Part shown: positions 52,326-61,754 of the stretch, one piece after another | Position numbering within the stretch: position 1 is the stretch's first letter | Layout of the letters: the number at the start of each line of letters is the position of its first letter | Assembly: GCA_964458775.1 (NCBI GenBank) | Contig: CAYWLQ010000002.1 | Coordinates: forward strand, 24,106-88,105 | DNA: 64,000 bases | Source of the DNA: CAYWLQ01 sp964458775 | Lineage (GTDB): Bacteria > Myxococcota_A > Polyangia > JAAYKL01 | Direction of reading: 5' to 3' | The notes under the pieces: generated by a model | Database searches by the model: none | Told to the model about the DNA's origin: nothing | The model's input: only the letters and a program-made list of their open reading frames with translations | Program-made: the position numbers and the translations under genes

Positions 52326-53837
52326 ATGAATTTAGGGAAACAACTTATTTATGAACTTATTGTCAGTATGGGTGTTGTCTGCGGTTGCTCTCATGTTTTG
52401 ATAGGCGGCTCAGAATTTAAAGATGAAGGTGAAAGTACTGAAAATGAAGTAGATACAAAAACAGTTTCTGAAACTGAATTTGATTCTGAAACCGACACAA
52501 CTGATAATGACAATCCTGAAATAATCGAATGTGAAACGGTAGACGATTACGACTCGCTCGGCGGCGTCTGCTATATCGACAGTATTAACGGGAATGATAC
52601 CAATTCGGGCTTGTCAGCAGATGAACCTTTAAAAACCCAAGCTGCCGTAGCAGGAAAATCCTGTGTTGTTGCCCGTTTTAAAAGAGGTTCTCTATTTAAT
52701 GAAAAGCTGATGTTTCACAATCGTATTAAGGTTTATACTAATTACGGAGAAGGAGAGCTTCCTCAATTTAGAGTTCCGAGCACCTCGATGAGCGGTCCGG
52801 TTTTTCAGTCTGTCGGTTACAGCGGTATTACTCTGGACGGACTATATTTTGCCGGAGCTCGCAGTGACGGAACCATTGAGAACATACTTGGCGGCATATG
52901 TGTTTTTTTGGGTGCTGACAGCAAAGTTCTTAATAGTGAAATTACATCATGCGAAATAGGCGCTATGCTTGCAGGTGCAGGTTCATCGTTTAAAGGGAAC
53001 TATGTTCACGATTTAATAATCGGTGTTCAACCCAACCCTGAAGGAGATCCCAATAATGCAGGAGGTGCGGCAGGTATTTTTGTTACAGCTTCCAATATTG
53101 AGGTCGCTTACAATACATTTGTAAACTGCAAAGACAAGACAGAAACCGGCAGCTCCTGTGACGGAGGAGCTGTAGAGATTATATCATCTGCTTGTGATAC
53201 TGTTTCTGAAGTAAATATTCATCACAACTTTTCTTACAACAACTGCGGTTTTTTAGAAATCGCTACTACCTCAGGAAATTGCAAAGGCACAGTAGAAAAC
53301 ACAAAAATTTACAATAACATAAGTATTGACAGCGCTTGGATGGGGTTTTTTCAGGTTAACAACACCGACTTTGAAAACCTACACTACTATAACAACACCA
53401 ATGTTCATCATAAGAGTTCAGAAAATGCCGGAACACTATGGATTATTTTTAATGAAACTTCATCCGGAATGACCGGAGGTGAACTTGTCCCGGGTACCGT
53501 TTTTCTAACCAATAATTTGTATATTTTTGACGATTTTGTTCCTCTTACTGAGCCAATGGATACCGCTTTTGGGCAAAAGACAAATTTAATTATTTATACT
53601 GACAATCAAGATCCCAAAGTTGTGAATGTAAAAGGTACTTCATTTGAAGATTTCTTTTTGACTAAAGACAGTCCGGCTGTTGATGCCGGTTCGACGGTAT
53701 CCGGTAACACCTTGGATTTTGTTCATAATATTGTGCCTAATCCCGGCGGTATTACAGATATCGGCGCCTTTGAGTTCAATTCAAAACAAGAAATCTGTCT
53801 TCCTCCTAAATCTCCTGTGAAGGTAAACACCAAATAA
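52326..53837 (+). CDS. Lipoprotein with right-handed beta-helix domain
   Basis: A 503-residue exported protein. The N-terminal signal ends near GVVCGC, a plausible but unusual lipobox. After an acidic linker, the main domain begins CYIDSINGNDTNSGLSADEP, the usual entry strand of right-handed parallel beta-helix proteins, and runs through repeated coils (SGITLDGLYFAGA, SSFKGNYVHDLI, SNIEVAYNTFVNC, VNIHHNFSYNNCG). These folds occur in polysaccharide lyases and surface adhesins. No catalytic residues are assigned. It ends in a short Cys tail (EICLPPK). The neighbouring island holds a GH10 fragment, and GH5 genes lie at 15-18 kb. Confidence 0.83.
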   Translation: MNLGKQLIYELIVSMGVVCGCSHVLIGGSEFKDEGESTENEVDTKTVSETEFDSETDTTDNDNPEIIECETVDDYDSLGGVCYIDSINGNDTNSGLSADEPLKTQAAVAGKSCVVARFKRGSLFNEKLMFHNRIKVYTNYGEGELPQFRVPSTSMSGPVFQSVGYSGITLDGLYFAGARSDGTIENILGGICVFLGADSKVLNSEITSCEIGAMLAGAGSSFKGNYVHDLIIGVQPNPEGDPNNAGGAAGIFVTASNIEVAYNTFVNCKDKTETGSSCDGGAVEIISSACDTVSEVNIHHNFSYNNCGFLEIATTSGNCKGTVENTKIYNNISIDSAWMGFFQVNNTDFENLHYYNNTNVHHKSSENAGTLWIIFNETSSGMTGGELVPGTVFLTNNLYIFDDFVPLTEPMDTAFGQKTNLIIYTDNQDPKVVNVKGTSFEDFFLTKDSPAVDAGSTVSGNTLDFVHNIVPNPGGITDIGAFEFNSKQEICLPPKSPVKVNTK

Positions 53838-53929
53838 TGCATAAAAGACATAAGGTTTATAAAAAAGATACGATTGATTTATGTTTTAGCCGAAACAATA
53901 AATTTTTTTGTGAGAAAGTGAAAATATTG

Positions 53930-53948
53930 TCATTTTGTAACAAAATGA
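53930..53948. promoter_or_regulatory. Perfect palindrome upstream of the porin operon
   Basis: TCATTTTG and CAAAATGA form a perfect 8-bp inverted repeat around TAA, 51 bases before the porin start. It could be an operator or the terminator of the beta-helix gene. Confidence 0.4.
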
Positions 53949-53999
53949 ACCTGTTTATGTGTCAAAAGGCACTAAACAGCCTGAAGATTGTGAGTTGTT

Positions 54000-55391
54000 A
54001 TGTTTAGATTTTGTTTCTTCTTGTTTTTGAACAGCGTTTTGTTTTTTCTCCCATCTTTTTCATTTGCTCAAAATGCGGCTATCGGCGCTCCTGCTGACAG
54101 CCTAAATACAGCAGATCCGTCTGTTGCTGTTGATTCAGAAGGAAAAGAAGATTCAGACTCATTACCCAGTGTAATGCCAATATCTGAATTCACCAGTAAT
54201 ACAAAAGATTCAGAAAGCAATGGGTTAGCTCCAAATGCCGATAAGGAAAACGATCAATCGTTAGATACCGCTCAAAAAGAGGTATCTATCAATTCTGATG
54301 AATCTGAAAGTTCTTCATTAAAGCCGACTGAGAAGCCGGAAAAGAAGAAGACAAAGAAAAAAACAAAGAAAAAAGAGAAAGTGATCATAAAGGCGAGAAT
54401 ACATACTTTATGGGAAATGCAACACAGAGATACGCCTGACGATCCATTTACTGATAATGTTAATGAATTTAAAAAAGAAGATATTGAAAACGATTTTAGT
54501 ATCAAACGTGCGCGATTTAAACTGATATGGAGTCCCGAAAAATGGCTTACGGCTGTTCTTCATTTGGGCGATTTTAATAAACAGGATTTTGGCGCTACTC
54601 TTCTGAGAGATGCATATATTCATGTCTCGCCGTCACAATATTTTGAAATACGAGTAGGGCAGTTTAAAAAATCTTTCAGCAGGTTGCAATTGCGCTCCTT
54701 CGGCAAACTGGAGCTTATAAGCAGAGGAGAGGGAAATAAGCTTATTGTTGACAGATTGAGATATGGAGACCGTGATTTGGGTGCACAATTGTCCGGACGT
54801 CTTATCAATTCTGTCAAGCTTGACTATGAATTGGGAGTGTTTAACGGCAACGGTCCTGATATTACAGAACGCGGTAACTCAAAAGATATTGTGGCGAGAA
54901 TTTCATTAGAACCGGTCAAATGGCTTGATCTTGGTACAAACGCCTCCTTTAAATTTTTTCACGAAACTGAGAATCAGGACAAATTTGCCTGGGCAACCGG
55001 CGGAGACGCAGTTTTTAAGGTGCTTGGATTTAGAGCTCACCTAGAAGGGCTTTTTGGGATTGATCATGATTTTAGAACAAGAAATCCTGTGTTGGTAGAT
55101 AATGCGCCTTTGGTTTTTAGTGTTATCGGCATTTTTTCCTATAAACATGAGATTGTTGAGGGAAACAAGATGTCAATTTCTTTAGAACCGGTATTTGGAA
55201 TTGAAATGCTGGAACCCAATACAAAAGTAATGAATGATGAAGTAATGGTATATTCATCAGGATTTAACAGTTATTTTGGTAAATATCTTCGTTTGATGAT
55301 TCACGGTGAATTTCGTCGACCGTTGATTAACAGTTCAACTCGGTTTCCCAAACAAGAGGTATTGTCAGTTCAACTTTGTTTTGACATCTAA
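54000..55391 (+). CDS. Phosphate-selective-type porin (OprO/OprP-like)
   Basis: An outer membrane barrel protein of 463 residues. A signal peptide (about 1-23, ending SFAQ) is followed by a low-complexity acidic/Ser segment (to about 105) and a Lys-rich stretch (KKKTKKKTKKKEK), then a beta-barrel. The barrel has the OprO/OprP pattern: RARFKLIWSPEKWLTAVLHL, RDAYIHVSPSQYFEIRVGQF and alternating aromatic strands to the last residue Ile after CFD. The unusual basic segment could bind anions. It heads a four-gene operon with VTC, a kinase-like protein and DUF4956, which suggests phosphate or polyphosphate uptake. Anion specificity is inferred. Confidence 0.8.
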   Translation: MFRFCFFLFLNSVLFFLPSFSFAQNAAIGAPADSLNTADPSVAVDSEGKEDSDSLPSVMPISEFTSNTKDSESNGLAPNADKENDQSLDTAQKEVSINSDESESSSLKPTEKPEKKKTKKKTKKKEKVIIKARIHTLWEMQHRDTPDDPFTDNVNEFKKEDIENDFSIKRARFKLIWSPEKWLTAVLHLGDFNKQDFGATLLRDAYIHVSPSQYFEIRVGQFKKSFSRLQLRSFGKLELISRGEGNKLIVDRLRYGDRDLGAQLSGRLINSVKLDYELGVFNGNGPDITERGNSKDIVARISLEPVKWLDLGTNASFKFFHETENQDKFAWATGGDAVFKVLGFRAHLEGLFGIDHDFRTRNPVLVDNAPLVFSVIGIFSYKHEIVEGNKMSISLEPVFGIEMLEPNTKVMNDEVMVYSSGFNSYFGKYLRLMIHGEFRRPLINSSTRFPKQEVLSVQLCFDI

Positions 55392-55409
55392 CAGTAGCGG
55401 CAGAATACA

Positions 55410-56183
55410 ATGAATAATCCAAGCACAGCACGTCTTACCGGCATTCGACGCGAAGTAAAGTATCTGGTTGATTCAAAATTGGGAGAAAAGGTTTTAAATA
55501 ATCTTTTGGAGAAGGTTCCGGCTAAACATACAAACGGAAGTCCCTCCAGTTTTCGAGTTTCTATTTATCTGGATGATGATGAAAGAACTCTCTCCGCTGC
55601 CGAATTGGAAAATCATAAAGTCGTAACCAAGATGAGGATAAGGGAATACTATATCCTCGACGGTGCACTCCCCTTGTTCGGTGAAAAGTGCTTTCTTGAA
55701 ACAAAAACCAGATCAGGGCAAATGGTTGAAAAAAGCAGATTTGAAGTTGATCGAACGAAAATACTTAAAGTTCTAAATGAAGGACCGAGAGCCTTGAAGG
55801 ATTCAGAGGATCGCTCTGCACGAGAAGCCTTTGAAGAGATTAGAAACGGAAAACCTTTACATCCAATTTTTGTGGTTCACTATCGACGATATACTCTTCA
55901 AGACAAGGAAAATAGAATCCGTCTAACCTTTGATGATATGTTGAGTTATCATATGCCTCCTGCGAATATTTTGTCATCGGAGTATCCTGTTTGTTCGCGA
56001 AAAGATTTACCTCCTCCTTTCTTGATAGAACCGAACTGGATTATTGAAGTAAAAAGCATAGGGGCGGTACCTTTATGGATTGATGAAATTCTTAGTCCTG
56101 ACAAACAAATTCAGTATTCTAAGTTCGGTGCAGGCGTAAGAGAATTGGAACGTAATCACAAACTCTTTAAAAAAGGAGCATAG
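55410..56183 (+). CDS. VTC-domain protein, probable polyphosphate polymerase family
   Basis: A 257-residue protein of the VTC domain family (PF09359), related to the tunnel-shaped polyphosphate polymerase domain of yeast VTC4. It opens with RREVKYLVD, then has SIYLDDDE, a Lys/Arg strand pair (VTKMRIREYY), ETKTRSGQMVEKSRFE, and HYRRYTLQ followed by RLTFDDML, and an acidic end strand WIIEVKSIG. These basic residues line the tunnel in the family. In bacteria, VTC and DUF4956 genes often occur together, as they do here (two genes on). It is 8 bases before the kinase-like gene. Confidence 0.83.
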   Translation: MNNPSTARLTGIRREVKYLVDSKLGEKVLNNLLEKVPAKHTNGSPSSFRVSIYLDDDERTLSAAELENHKVVTKMRIREYYILDGALPLFGEKCFLETKTRSGQMVEKSRFEVDRTKILKVLNEGPRALKDSEDRSAREAFEEIRNGKPLHPIFVVHYRRYTLQDKENRIRLTFDDMLSYHMPPANILSSEYPVCSRKDLPPPFLIEPNWIIEVKSIGAVPLWIDEILSPDKQIQYSKFGAGVRELERNHKLFKKGA

Positions 56184-56191
56184 GCAATAAA

Positions 56192-57856
56192 ATGTTTATA
56201 GTATTTGAAGGAATAGACGGTTCGGGGAAAACAACACTTTCCGGTCGTGTTGCAGAAATACTTATTAAAGAAGGACTAACTGTTCACCAAGCCCGTCCTA
56301 AAGGTGAGTTAAAATCGCGTCTCGCACAGGATATTCGCACTTTAGCAAGAGACCCCAGAAATCTTACCATGTCTGCGCATACAGAAATGTTCTTGTTTAT
56401 TGCCAGAGATACTCAAACGATCGACACGGTTATTAGACCTCAGCTAGAAGAAGCTGAAGTGGTAATTGCCGACCGTTATCTATATTCGGCTCAGGTTTTA
56501 TGTCGCGCTAGAGGTATTGTTCCGAGAAATGAAATAGATACTGCTGTAGAGGTTGCAGCAAGAGGCTTATGGCCCGACTTGGTAATATATTGTGATGTAG
56601 ATATTGATACTTCCGCGTTGCGCAAAAATATTGATAAAATTGTTAATCCTAGAGAACCGGAAGATTTTGGAAGAAAAGGACTTCGCGGTTTAGGCCTTAG
56701 AGATGCAATGCGAGATGTGTATCTCGATATGGCTGCTCAAAACCCGGACAAATGGTTTGTGGTGGATAACGCTCATGCCGGCATTGAAGAAAATGCTTTT
56801 AAAATTGCAAACAGAATTCTGACAGTTGCCAATAAGACGACGGTTAAAGCTCCGGCAGTAGAACACAAACATGAAGCACTTTTAGTTTCTGATTCCCTCA
56901 ATCCTGAAACTTTGCGAGCCGACTTTTATGATTACATAAAGCGTTTAATAAATGCAGGCCGAGTTGCTGAAGCAGCCTATCATCTCAGAAGTATGGACTC
57001 CGAAGAAGCCTGGCAACTAAGAGAAAGTATTGTTGACAAAGCGCCGGCCCTTACAGCTTATGGATTGGCTCCACTTTTTTCCAAGAGAGCTCTTGAAATT
57101 CGAAGAAAGCTTATCGATATCGTTCCGCTAAATGTTGCCAAGTCTTTAAGTTCGGAATGGGCGGACACCAATGACGAAGCCTGGGCCATACGTAAACAAC
57201 TTGCAAAGACAGTACCGGATGCTGTTGCGTCTACACTTGGAACACTGGATGATGAAAAGGCATGGGAAATGCGAGATATGTTGGTTGAAGATGCCGGTAT
57301 ATCCATTCTTTCATCTTTAAAAGGATTGGACTGTGACCGCGCATGGAAAATGCGTGACAAATACGGAAAGAAGAAAAATTTACCGGGCCTTCTCAAGGGA
57401 CTTGGTTTGCTTGACAATGAGCGCGCTTGGGAGCTCAGGGATAAACACAAGAAGAACGGTCTTCCTTGGTTTATTCTAAGTCTTGTGGGTATTGAATCTG
57501 ACAATGCTTGGAAATTGAGACGCGAATATCTGGAGAATGCAACGAAGCTTACTGTTCGCTCAATGACAGGCTCCACAGACCCAAGAGCTTGGGAAATGCG
57601 TCGCGAGGCGGCTCCGTATGCACGAGAGGCGTTGACCACAATAAAGGGTATAGATTCTCCTGAAGCTTGGAAGCTGAGAAGCGATTTTCTCAATCGTTGG
57701 GCCGGTGCTGCCTGCAAATCAGTGGGTATGACGCTAGCTCGCACAGATGCCGGTTATGAGTTTTTACTAAATGCAATTACAAAATATCCCTCTGACCCGG
57801 ATGTACTTCACTATGTGGTAAAGGCTATCGAGCTTCGACAAGGAGACCGAACATGA
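56192..57856 (+). CDS. Thymidylate-kinase-like domain fused to tandem helical repeats
   Basis: A 554-residue protein. The first 210 residues are a dTMP-kinase-like P-loop kinase: FEGIDGSGKTTL (7-15 P-loop), then DRYLYSAQVLCRARG with the DRY motif, and a LID region with few Arg. The rest (about 250-530) has about nine repeats of about 27 residues, each with A-W-x-(L/M)-R (for example EEAWQLRES, DEAWAIRKQ, EKAWEMRDM, NERAWELRD, NAWKLRREY). The family of the repeat is not known to me. With VTC and DUF4956 as neighbours a role in polyphosphate or nucleotide phosphorylation is likely, but plain dTMP kinase activity is also possible. The stop overlaps the next start (ATGA). Confidence 0.8.
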   Translation: MFIVFEGIDGSGKTTLSGRVAEILIKEGLTVHQARPKGELKSRLAQDIRTLARDPRNLTMSAHTEMFLFIARDTQTIDTVIRPQLEEAEVVIADRYLYSAQVLCRARGIVPRNEIDTAVEVAARGLWPDLVIYCDVDIDTSALRKNIDKIVNPREPEDFGRKGLRGLGLRDAMRDVYLDMAAQNPDKWFVVDNAHAGIEENAFKIANRILTVANKTTVKAPAVEHKHEALLVSDSLNPETLRADFYDYIKRLINAGRVAEAAYHLRSMDSEEAWQLRESIVDKAPALTAYGLAPLFSKRALEIRRKLIDIVPLNVAKSLSSEWADTNDEAWAIRKQLAKTVPDAVASTLGTLDDEKAWEMRDMLVEDAGISILSSLKGLDCDRAWKMRDKYGKKKNLPGLLKGLGLLDNERAWELRDKHKKNGLPWFILSLVGIESDNAWKLRREYLENATKLTVRSMTGSTDPRAWEMRREAAPYAREALTTIKGIDSPEAWKLRSDFLNRWAGAACKSVGMTLARTDAGYEFLLNAITKYPSDPDVLHYVVKAIELRQGDRT

Positions 57857-58518
57857 TGGACATGGTAGAAACTGTAACAAAAGGACCTGGATGGGAGGCT
57901 TTCCTAATCGCTGAGCACTATTGGGAATACGGCTTTTCACTTTTAGCAGCAACAATATCCGGAATAATACTTGCTTATCATCCCGTATATCGTACAAGGC
58001 GCCCCACCATGGAGAGTTTGGAACTGTCCAAGACTCTCATTATTTACACCGTGGTAGGTGCGTTAATTGCAGTTATTTGTAGCGTAAACCCTTCAATGGC
58101 TTTTGTTATCTTTGGCATCGGCGGGTTAATGCGTTTTCGAACCAATCTCGAAGAGTCCAAGAGCACAGGGCAGGCGATTATCGGTACTCTAATCGGTTTG
58201 AGTTGGGGATTGGAGCTTCAACTGGCTGCAGTTCTGGCAACTGTGTATTTTTGGATAATGATCTATTTCTTGGAGCGTTCTCAAGTTATGGAATTGGAAG
58301 TAGGCGGGGTTGCCGTACCTCAAATGTCTGAATCAACAGAAGCATATAGAAAGGCTTTTCAGGATGCGGGCTGTGCAATGCTTTCATGTTCCAAAAATTT
58401 TAAAAAGAGCCAGATGACCTTTATTTTTAGACTTCCCAAAAAAATTAATTTGGAAAATGTCATAGCATCTGTAAACAAAATAGAAGAAAAACTGAGAGGA
58501 ACTCCTGATTGGCCGTAA
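57853..58518 (+). CDS. DUF4956 membrane protein
   Basis: A 221-residue membrane protein with three or four spans (about 24-42, 56-80 and a pair at 100-140) and a cytoplasmic C-terminal part of about 80 residues. The conserved loop GIGGLMRFRTNLEESKSTG between spans matches DUF4956, a family that is repeatedly found beside VTC-domain genes. It overlaps the kinase-like gene by 4 bases. A polyphosphate-related membrane role is therefore inferred from context. Confidence 0.83.
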   Translation: MMDMVETVTKGPGWEAFLIAEHYWEYGFSLLAATISGIILAYHPVYRTRRPTMESLELSKTLIIYTVVGALIAVICSVNPSMAFVIFGIGGLMRFRTNLEESKSTGQAIIGTLIGLSWGLELQLAAVLATVYFWIMIYFLERSQVMELEVGGVAVPQMSESTEAYRKAFQDAGCAMLSCSKNFKKSQMTFIFRLPKKINLENVIASVNKIEEKLRGTPDWP

Positions 58519-58624
58519 GCGTCAATTACTTCTCATATTCTGCTGCAACAAGTAGTATCAATCTCATAATAGAAACAGACTAAAATAGAAATCGACCTAT
58601 AAAGCCGGTTTAGGAATATTCTTA

Positions 58625-59185
58625 CTATTCCAAACCCGCATCAGCATCAGCATCAGCATCAGTGTCCGTGTCTGTGTCCGTGTCCGTGTCAGTATCCGTG
58701 TCCGTGTCAGTATCTCCGTCTGAGCCTGCATCTTGGCCGGCATCAAGTTCTTCACTGTCAGTGTCAATATCGCTTTCCGTATCAGTATCCGTGTCAGTAT
58801 CAGTATCAGTGTCGGTATCAGTATCAGTATCGGTGTCAGTATCGGTATCAGTATCGGTGTCAGTATCGGTGTCAGTATCGGTATCAGTATCCGTGTCAGT
58901 GTCGGTATCAGTGTCGGTGTCAGTGTCGGTATCAGTGTCGGTGTCAGTATCCGTGTCAGTATCAGTATCCGTGTCAGTGTCGGTATCAGTATCGGTATCA
59001 GTATCGGTGTCAGTGTCGGTATCAGTATCCGTGTCAGTGTCGGTGTCAGTGTCAGTATCAGCATCCGTTGATGATTCTGTATCTAAAATTTCTTCTTTAG
59101 GATCCGGAAAATCGACAATAGCGCTGCATCCCAAATTAATGCAAAACATAGTAAAAATGACAAAGAATGAGCTAACTTTTAACAT
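58625..59185 (-). CDS. Asp-Thr repeat lipoprotein
   Basis: A 186-residue lipoprotein with a lipobox (INLGC, Cys about 19). Nearly all the mature part is Asp alternating with Thr (over 50 pairs), with Asp-Ala and Asp-Ser at the ends and one short normal segment (EELDAGQDAGSDG). It has no folded domain that I can see. It could be a surface spacer or calcium binder. The start at 59185 keeps the lipobox. The reverse frame is an artefact of the repeat. Confidence 0.75.
   Translation of the reverse strand: MLKVSSFFVIFTMFCINLGCSAIVDFPDPKEEILDTESSTDADTDTDTDTDTDTDTDTDTDTDTDTDTDTDTDTDTDTDTDTDTDTDTDTDTDTDTDTDTDTDTDTDTDTDTDTDTDTDTDTDTDTDTDTDTDTDTESDIDTDSEELDAGQDAGSDGDTDTDTDTDTDTDTDTDTDADADADAGLE
58636..59075 (-). 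repeat. Hexamer-type repeat encoding Asp-Thr
   Basis: GAY-ACN codon pairs repeat nearly without break through most of the lipoprotein gene, split only at about 58720-58755. This is the purest and longest Asp-Thr block in the window. Confidence 0.92.
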
Positions 59186-59446
59186 TTAGAACCTCCAAGA
59201 TCTGATTGGTCTACAAAACAATTTCTTATCTAACATAAAAAAAAATTCGAAACCAAAAATCAACTAGTTATTATTTAAATTATATAAATGTAGTAAATAT
59301 TGGGTCCTGTCATGTTGATATCTTAAAGATTTGGGTATTAACATTAGATTACCTCAAAGAATTCGATACTATGCAGCATTGTATGTGGAGTTACCAAATC
59401 TACTTCGACCGAAGTTGGAAAATATATCTATTTGTTTTATGAGGCG

Positions 59447-61486
59447 TCAGTCCAAAAGCTCTTTGGCGCGTGAGTAGACGTTATCCGCACTAAAGCCGAA
59501 ATGCTTTAGACACATATCTCCCGGTGCTGAAACTCCAAAACGGTCAATACTTACTGAAGATCCCTTGTCTCCAAAAATTCGGTGCCATCCGAAGGAAACG
59601 CCGGCTTCTACTACAAGTCTTTTGCTTACCGACTTTGGAAGGATTGATTCACGATATTTATCGTCTTGCTCAAAGAAATACTCAACACAAGGCATTGAGA
59701 CAACTCTTGTTGAAATACCTTCATTGTTGAGACGTTTTCCGGCTTCTACACAGAGATGAAGCTCTGAACCCGTACCTATTAAAATAAGCTCAGGTTCTTT
59801 GGTTGAATCCAAAACAATGTAGGCTCCCTTTTCAACATTAGCAGCTGACGTGTTTTCCAAATTTGGTACATTTTGTCTGGTTAAAGCCAAGGCTGTCGGC
59901 TGCTTTCTGCTTTTTATCGCACAAAGATAAGCTCCGGCTGTTTCGTTGCCGTCTGCAGGACGAATAACCGCAAGGTCGGGAATTGAGCGTAGTACAGCCA
60001 AGTGCTCGATAGGTTGATGAGTAGGACCGTCTTCCCCGACTGCAAGAGAATCGTGTGTAAAAATAAAAATTACTCCCGAATTGGAAATAGCTGCTACACG
60101 TAAAGCTCCTCTCATATAGTCCGAAAAAACCATGAAAGTTGAGCAGTAGGGAATTAATCCTGAGCCGTGCAGACTAATTCCTGTACAAATTGCAGCCATA
60201 GCATGTTCGCGAATTCCAAATCTGATATTTCGATTTTCATAAGCATCTTTTTGAAAGTCTCCTGTACATGACATAAGCGTCATGCAAGAAGGTGCCAGGT
60301 CTGCGGAGCCGCCAATAATACCTTCCAATGTGCCGGCTACAGCATTTAAACATTCACTTGAATATATGCGAGTTGCCTTTGCTTTATCTCCTGCTTTGTA
60401 GGTCGGTAAAAGCTTTTCCCAATCTGAAGGTAAGCGAGAATTTACTAATTTTTCAAAAGCATCAGCATCAGACGGATATTTTGTACGATATTTGTTCCAT
60501 ATTTTATTCCATTCGTTTTCAAGACCTTGACCTCTTTCCACAGCTTTTCGCATGTGTTTGAGCGCATTTTCATCTACTTCAAACGGAGCATAAGTATATT
60601 TAAGATTTTCGCGAGCAGCTTTAATTTCCTCAGCGCCTAAAGGTGATCCGTGAACTTTTGATGTGTTTTGCAGAGAAGGCGCTCCGAATCCGATTGTGGT
60701 TCTAACGCGAATTAAAGACGGCTTATTTGTAACCTTCTGCGCTTTTTCAATAGCGGTTGATATGGCCGATAAATCGGTATCTCCGTTTTCGACAGCTTGT
60801 ACATGCCATCCGTAAGCTTCAAATCTTTTGTCAACATCTTCAGAAAAAGCAAGGTCAGTGGAACCGTCGATAGTAATACGATTGTCATCATAAAAGACAA
60901 TCAGCTTTCCCAATCCTAGGTGACCGGCTAAAGAGCAGGCTTCACCGGAAATACCCTCCATTTGACAACCGTCTCCCATTAGAACATAGGTGTAATGATC
61001 TACCAGTTTACAGTCCTGCTTGTTAAATCTAGCTGCCAAATGTGCTTCGGCAATTGCCAATCCCACAGCGTTAGAAACACCTTGGCCTAAAGGTCCGGTG
61101 GTAACTTCTACACCTTCGGTAACATGATTTTCGGGATGTCCCGGTGTTTTAGAACCCAATTGTCTAAAATTCTTAATTTCATCAATGTTTACACTGTCAT
61201 AACCTGTAAGATACAATAGCGCATAATGCAACATACTGCCGTGACCGGCAGAAAGAACAAATCTGTCACGGTTAAACCATTTTGGATCTTTAGGATTATA
61301 TTTTAGAAACCGATTAAAAAGTACATATCCAATAGGGGCAGCACCCATCGGAAGACCGGGATGTCCGGAATTGGCTTTTTGAACTGCATCTGCGGCTAAA
61401 AACCGAATTGTGTTTACACACATGACATCTAACGAGCTGATATCATTATCTTTACAAGATCCATGAGGTGTTTTTGTAGATTCCAT
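59447..61486 (-). CDS. tkt: Transketolase
   Basis: Transketolase moves two-carbon units between sugar phosphates in the pentose phosphate pathway, using thiamine diphosphate. The protein of about 680 residues has NTIRFLAADAVQKANSGHPG near the start, HGSMLHYALLYLTGYD, the ThDP motif GDGCQMEGISGEA, DDNRITIDGS, and the second half with GIREHAMAAI and HDSLAVGEDGPTHQPIEHL. It is a complete enzyme. I prefer ATG 61486; ATG 61507 would be only about 11 bases after the predicted transcription start. It is transcribed alone. Confidence 0.94.
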   Translation of the reverse strand: MESTKTPHGSCKDNDISSLDVMCVNTIRFLAADAVQKANSGHPGLPMGAAPIGYVLFNRFLKYNPKDPKWFNRDRFVLSAGHGSMLHYALLYLTGYDSVNIDEIKNFRQLGSKTPGHPENHVTEGVEVTTGPLGQGVSNAVGLAIAEAHLAARFNKQDCKLVDHYTYVLMGDGCQMEGISGEACSLAGHLGLGKLIVFYDDNRITIDGSTDLAFSEDVDKRFEAYGWHVQAVENGDTDLSAISTAIEKAQKVTNKPSLIRVRTTIGFGAPSLQNTSKVHGSPLGAEEIKAARENLKYTYAPFEVDENALKHMRKAVERGQGLENEWNKIWNKYRTKYPSDADAFEKLVNSRLPSDWEKLLPTYKAGDKAKATRIYSSECLNAVAGTLEGIIGGSADLAPSCMTLMSCTGDFQKDAYENRNIRFGIREHAMAAICTGISLHGSGLIPYCSTFMVFSDYMRGALRVAAISNSGVIFIFTHDSLAVGEDGPTHQPIEHLAVLRSIPDLAVIRPADGNETAGAYLCAIKSRKQPTALALTRQNVPNLENTSAANVEKGAYIVLDSTKEPELILIGTGSELHLCVEAGKRLNNEGISTRVVSMPCVEYFFEQDDKYRESILPKSVSKRLVVEAGVSFGWHRIFGDKGSSVSIDRFGVSAPGDMCLKHFGFSADNVYSRAKELLD

Positions 61487-61524
61487 CTTACTTTTCACTT
61501 CTTTCATATAGTTTTCGCCGACAT

Positions 61525-61553
61525 ACTAGTTCGACTGACTATTTGTCTCAAGC
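61525..61553 (-). promoter_or_regulatory. Sigma-70-type promoter for transketolase
   Basis: Read on the minus strand, TTGAGA (61548-61553) and TAGTAT (61525-61530) are separated by 17 bases. Both are good matches, and the spacing is optimal. They lie just upstream of tkt. Confidence 0.5.
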
Positions 61554-61754
61554 ATATTGCCATAATATTCGCAATACTTTCGACATTCTTATCTCAACTT
61601 TTCTGTTGTATTATCAAGTCAAAAAAATATTCTATTTATGAAAAAAGTTTGCGCATTTCAACTATTACAAGCACAATAAACGATGAAATGATTGTTGTTT
61701 CCAAGCATATGTTGTCTATAACTATATAGGCCGAGAAAACTTCGGGAGAAACAA

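Noticed and set aside
58662..59189. A long plus-strand Val-Ser repeat ORF opposite the Asp-Thr lipoprotein
   Set aside because: It is the reverse reading of the Asp-Thr repeat and has no signal, ribosome site or other domain.
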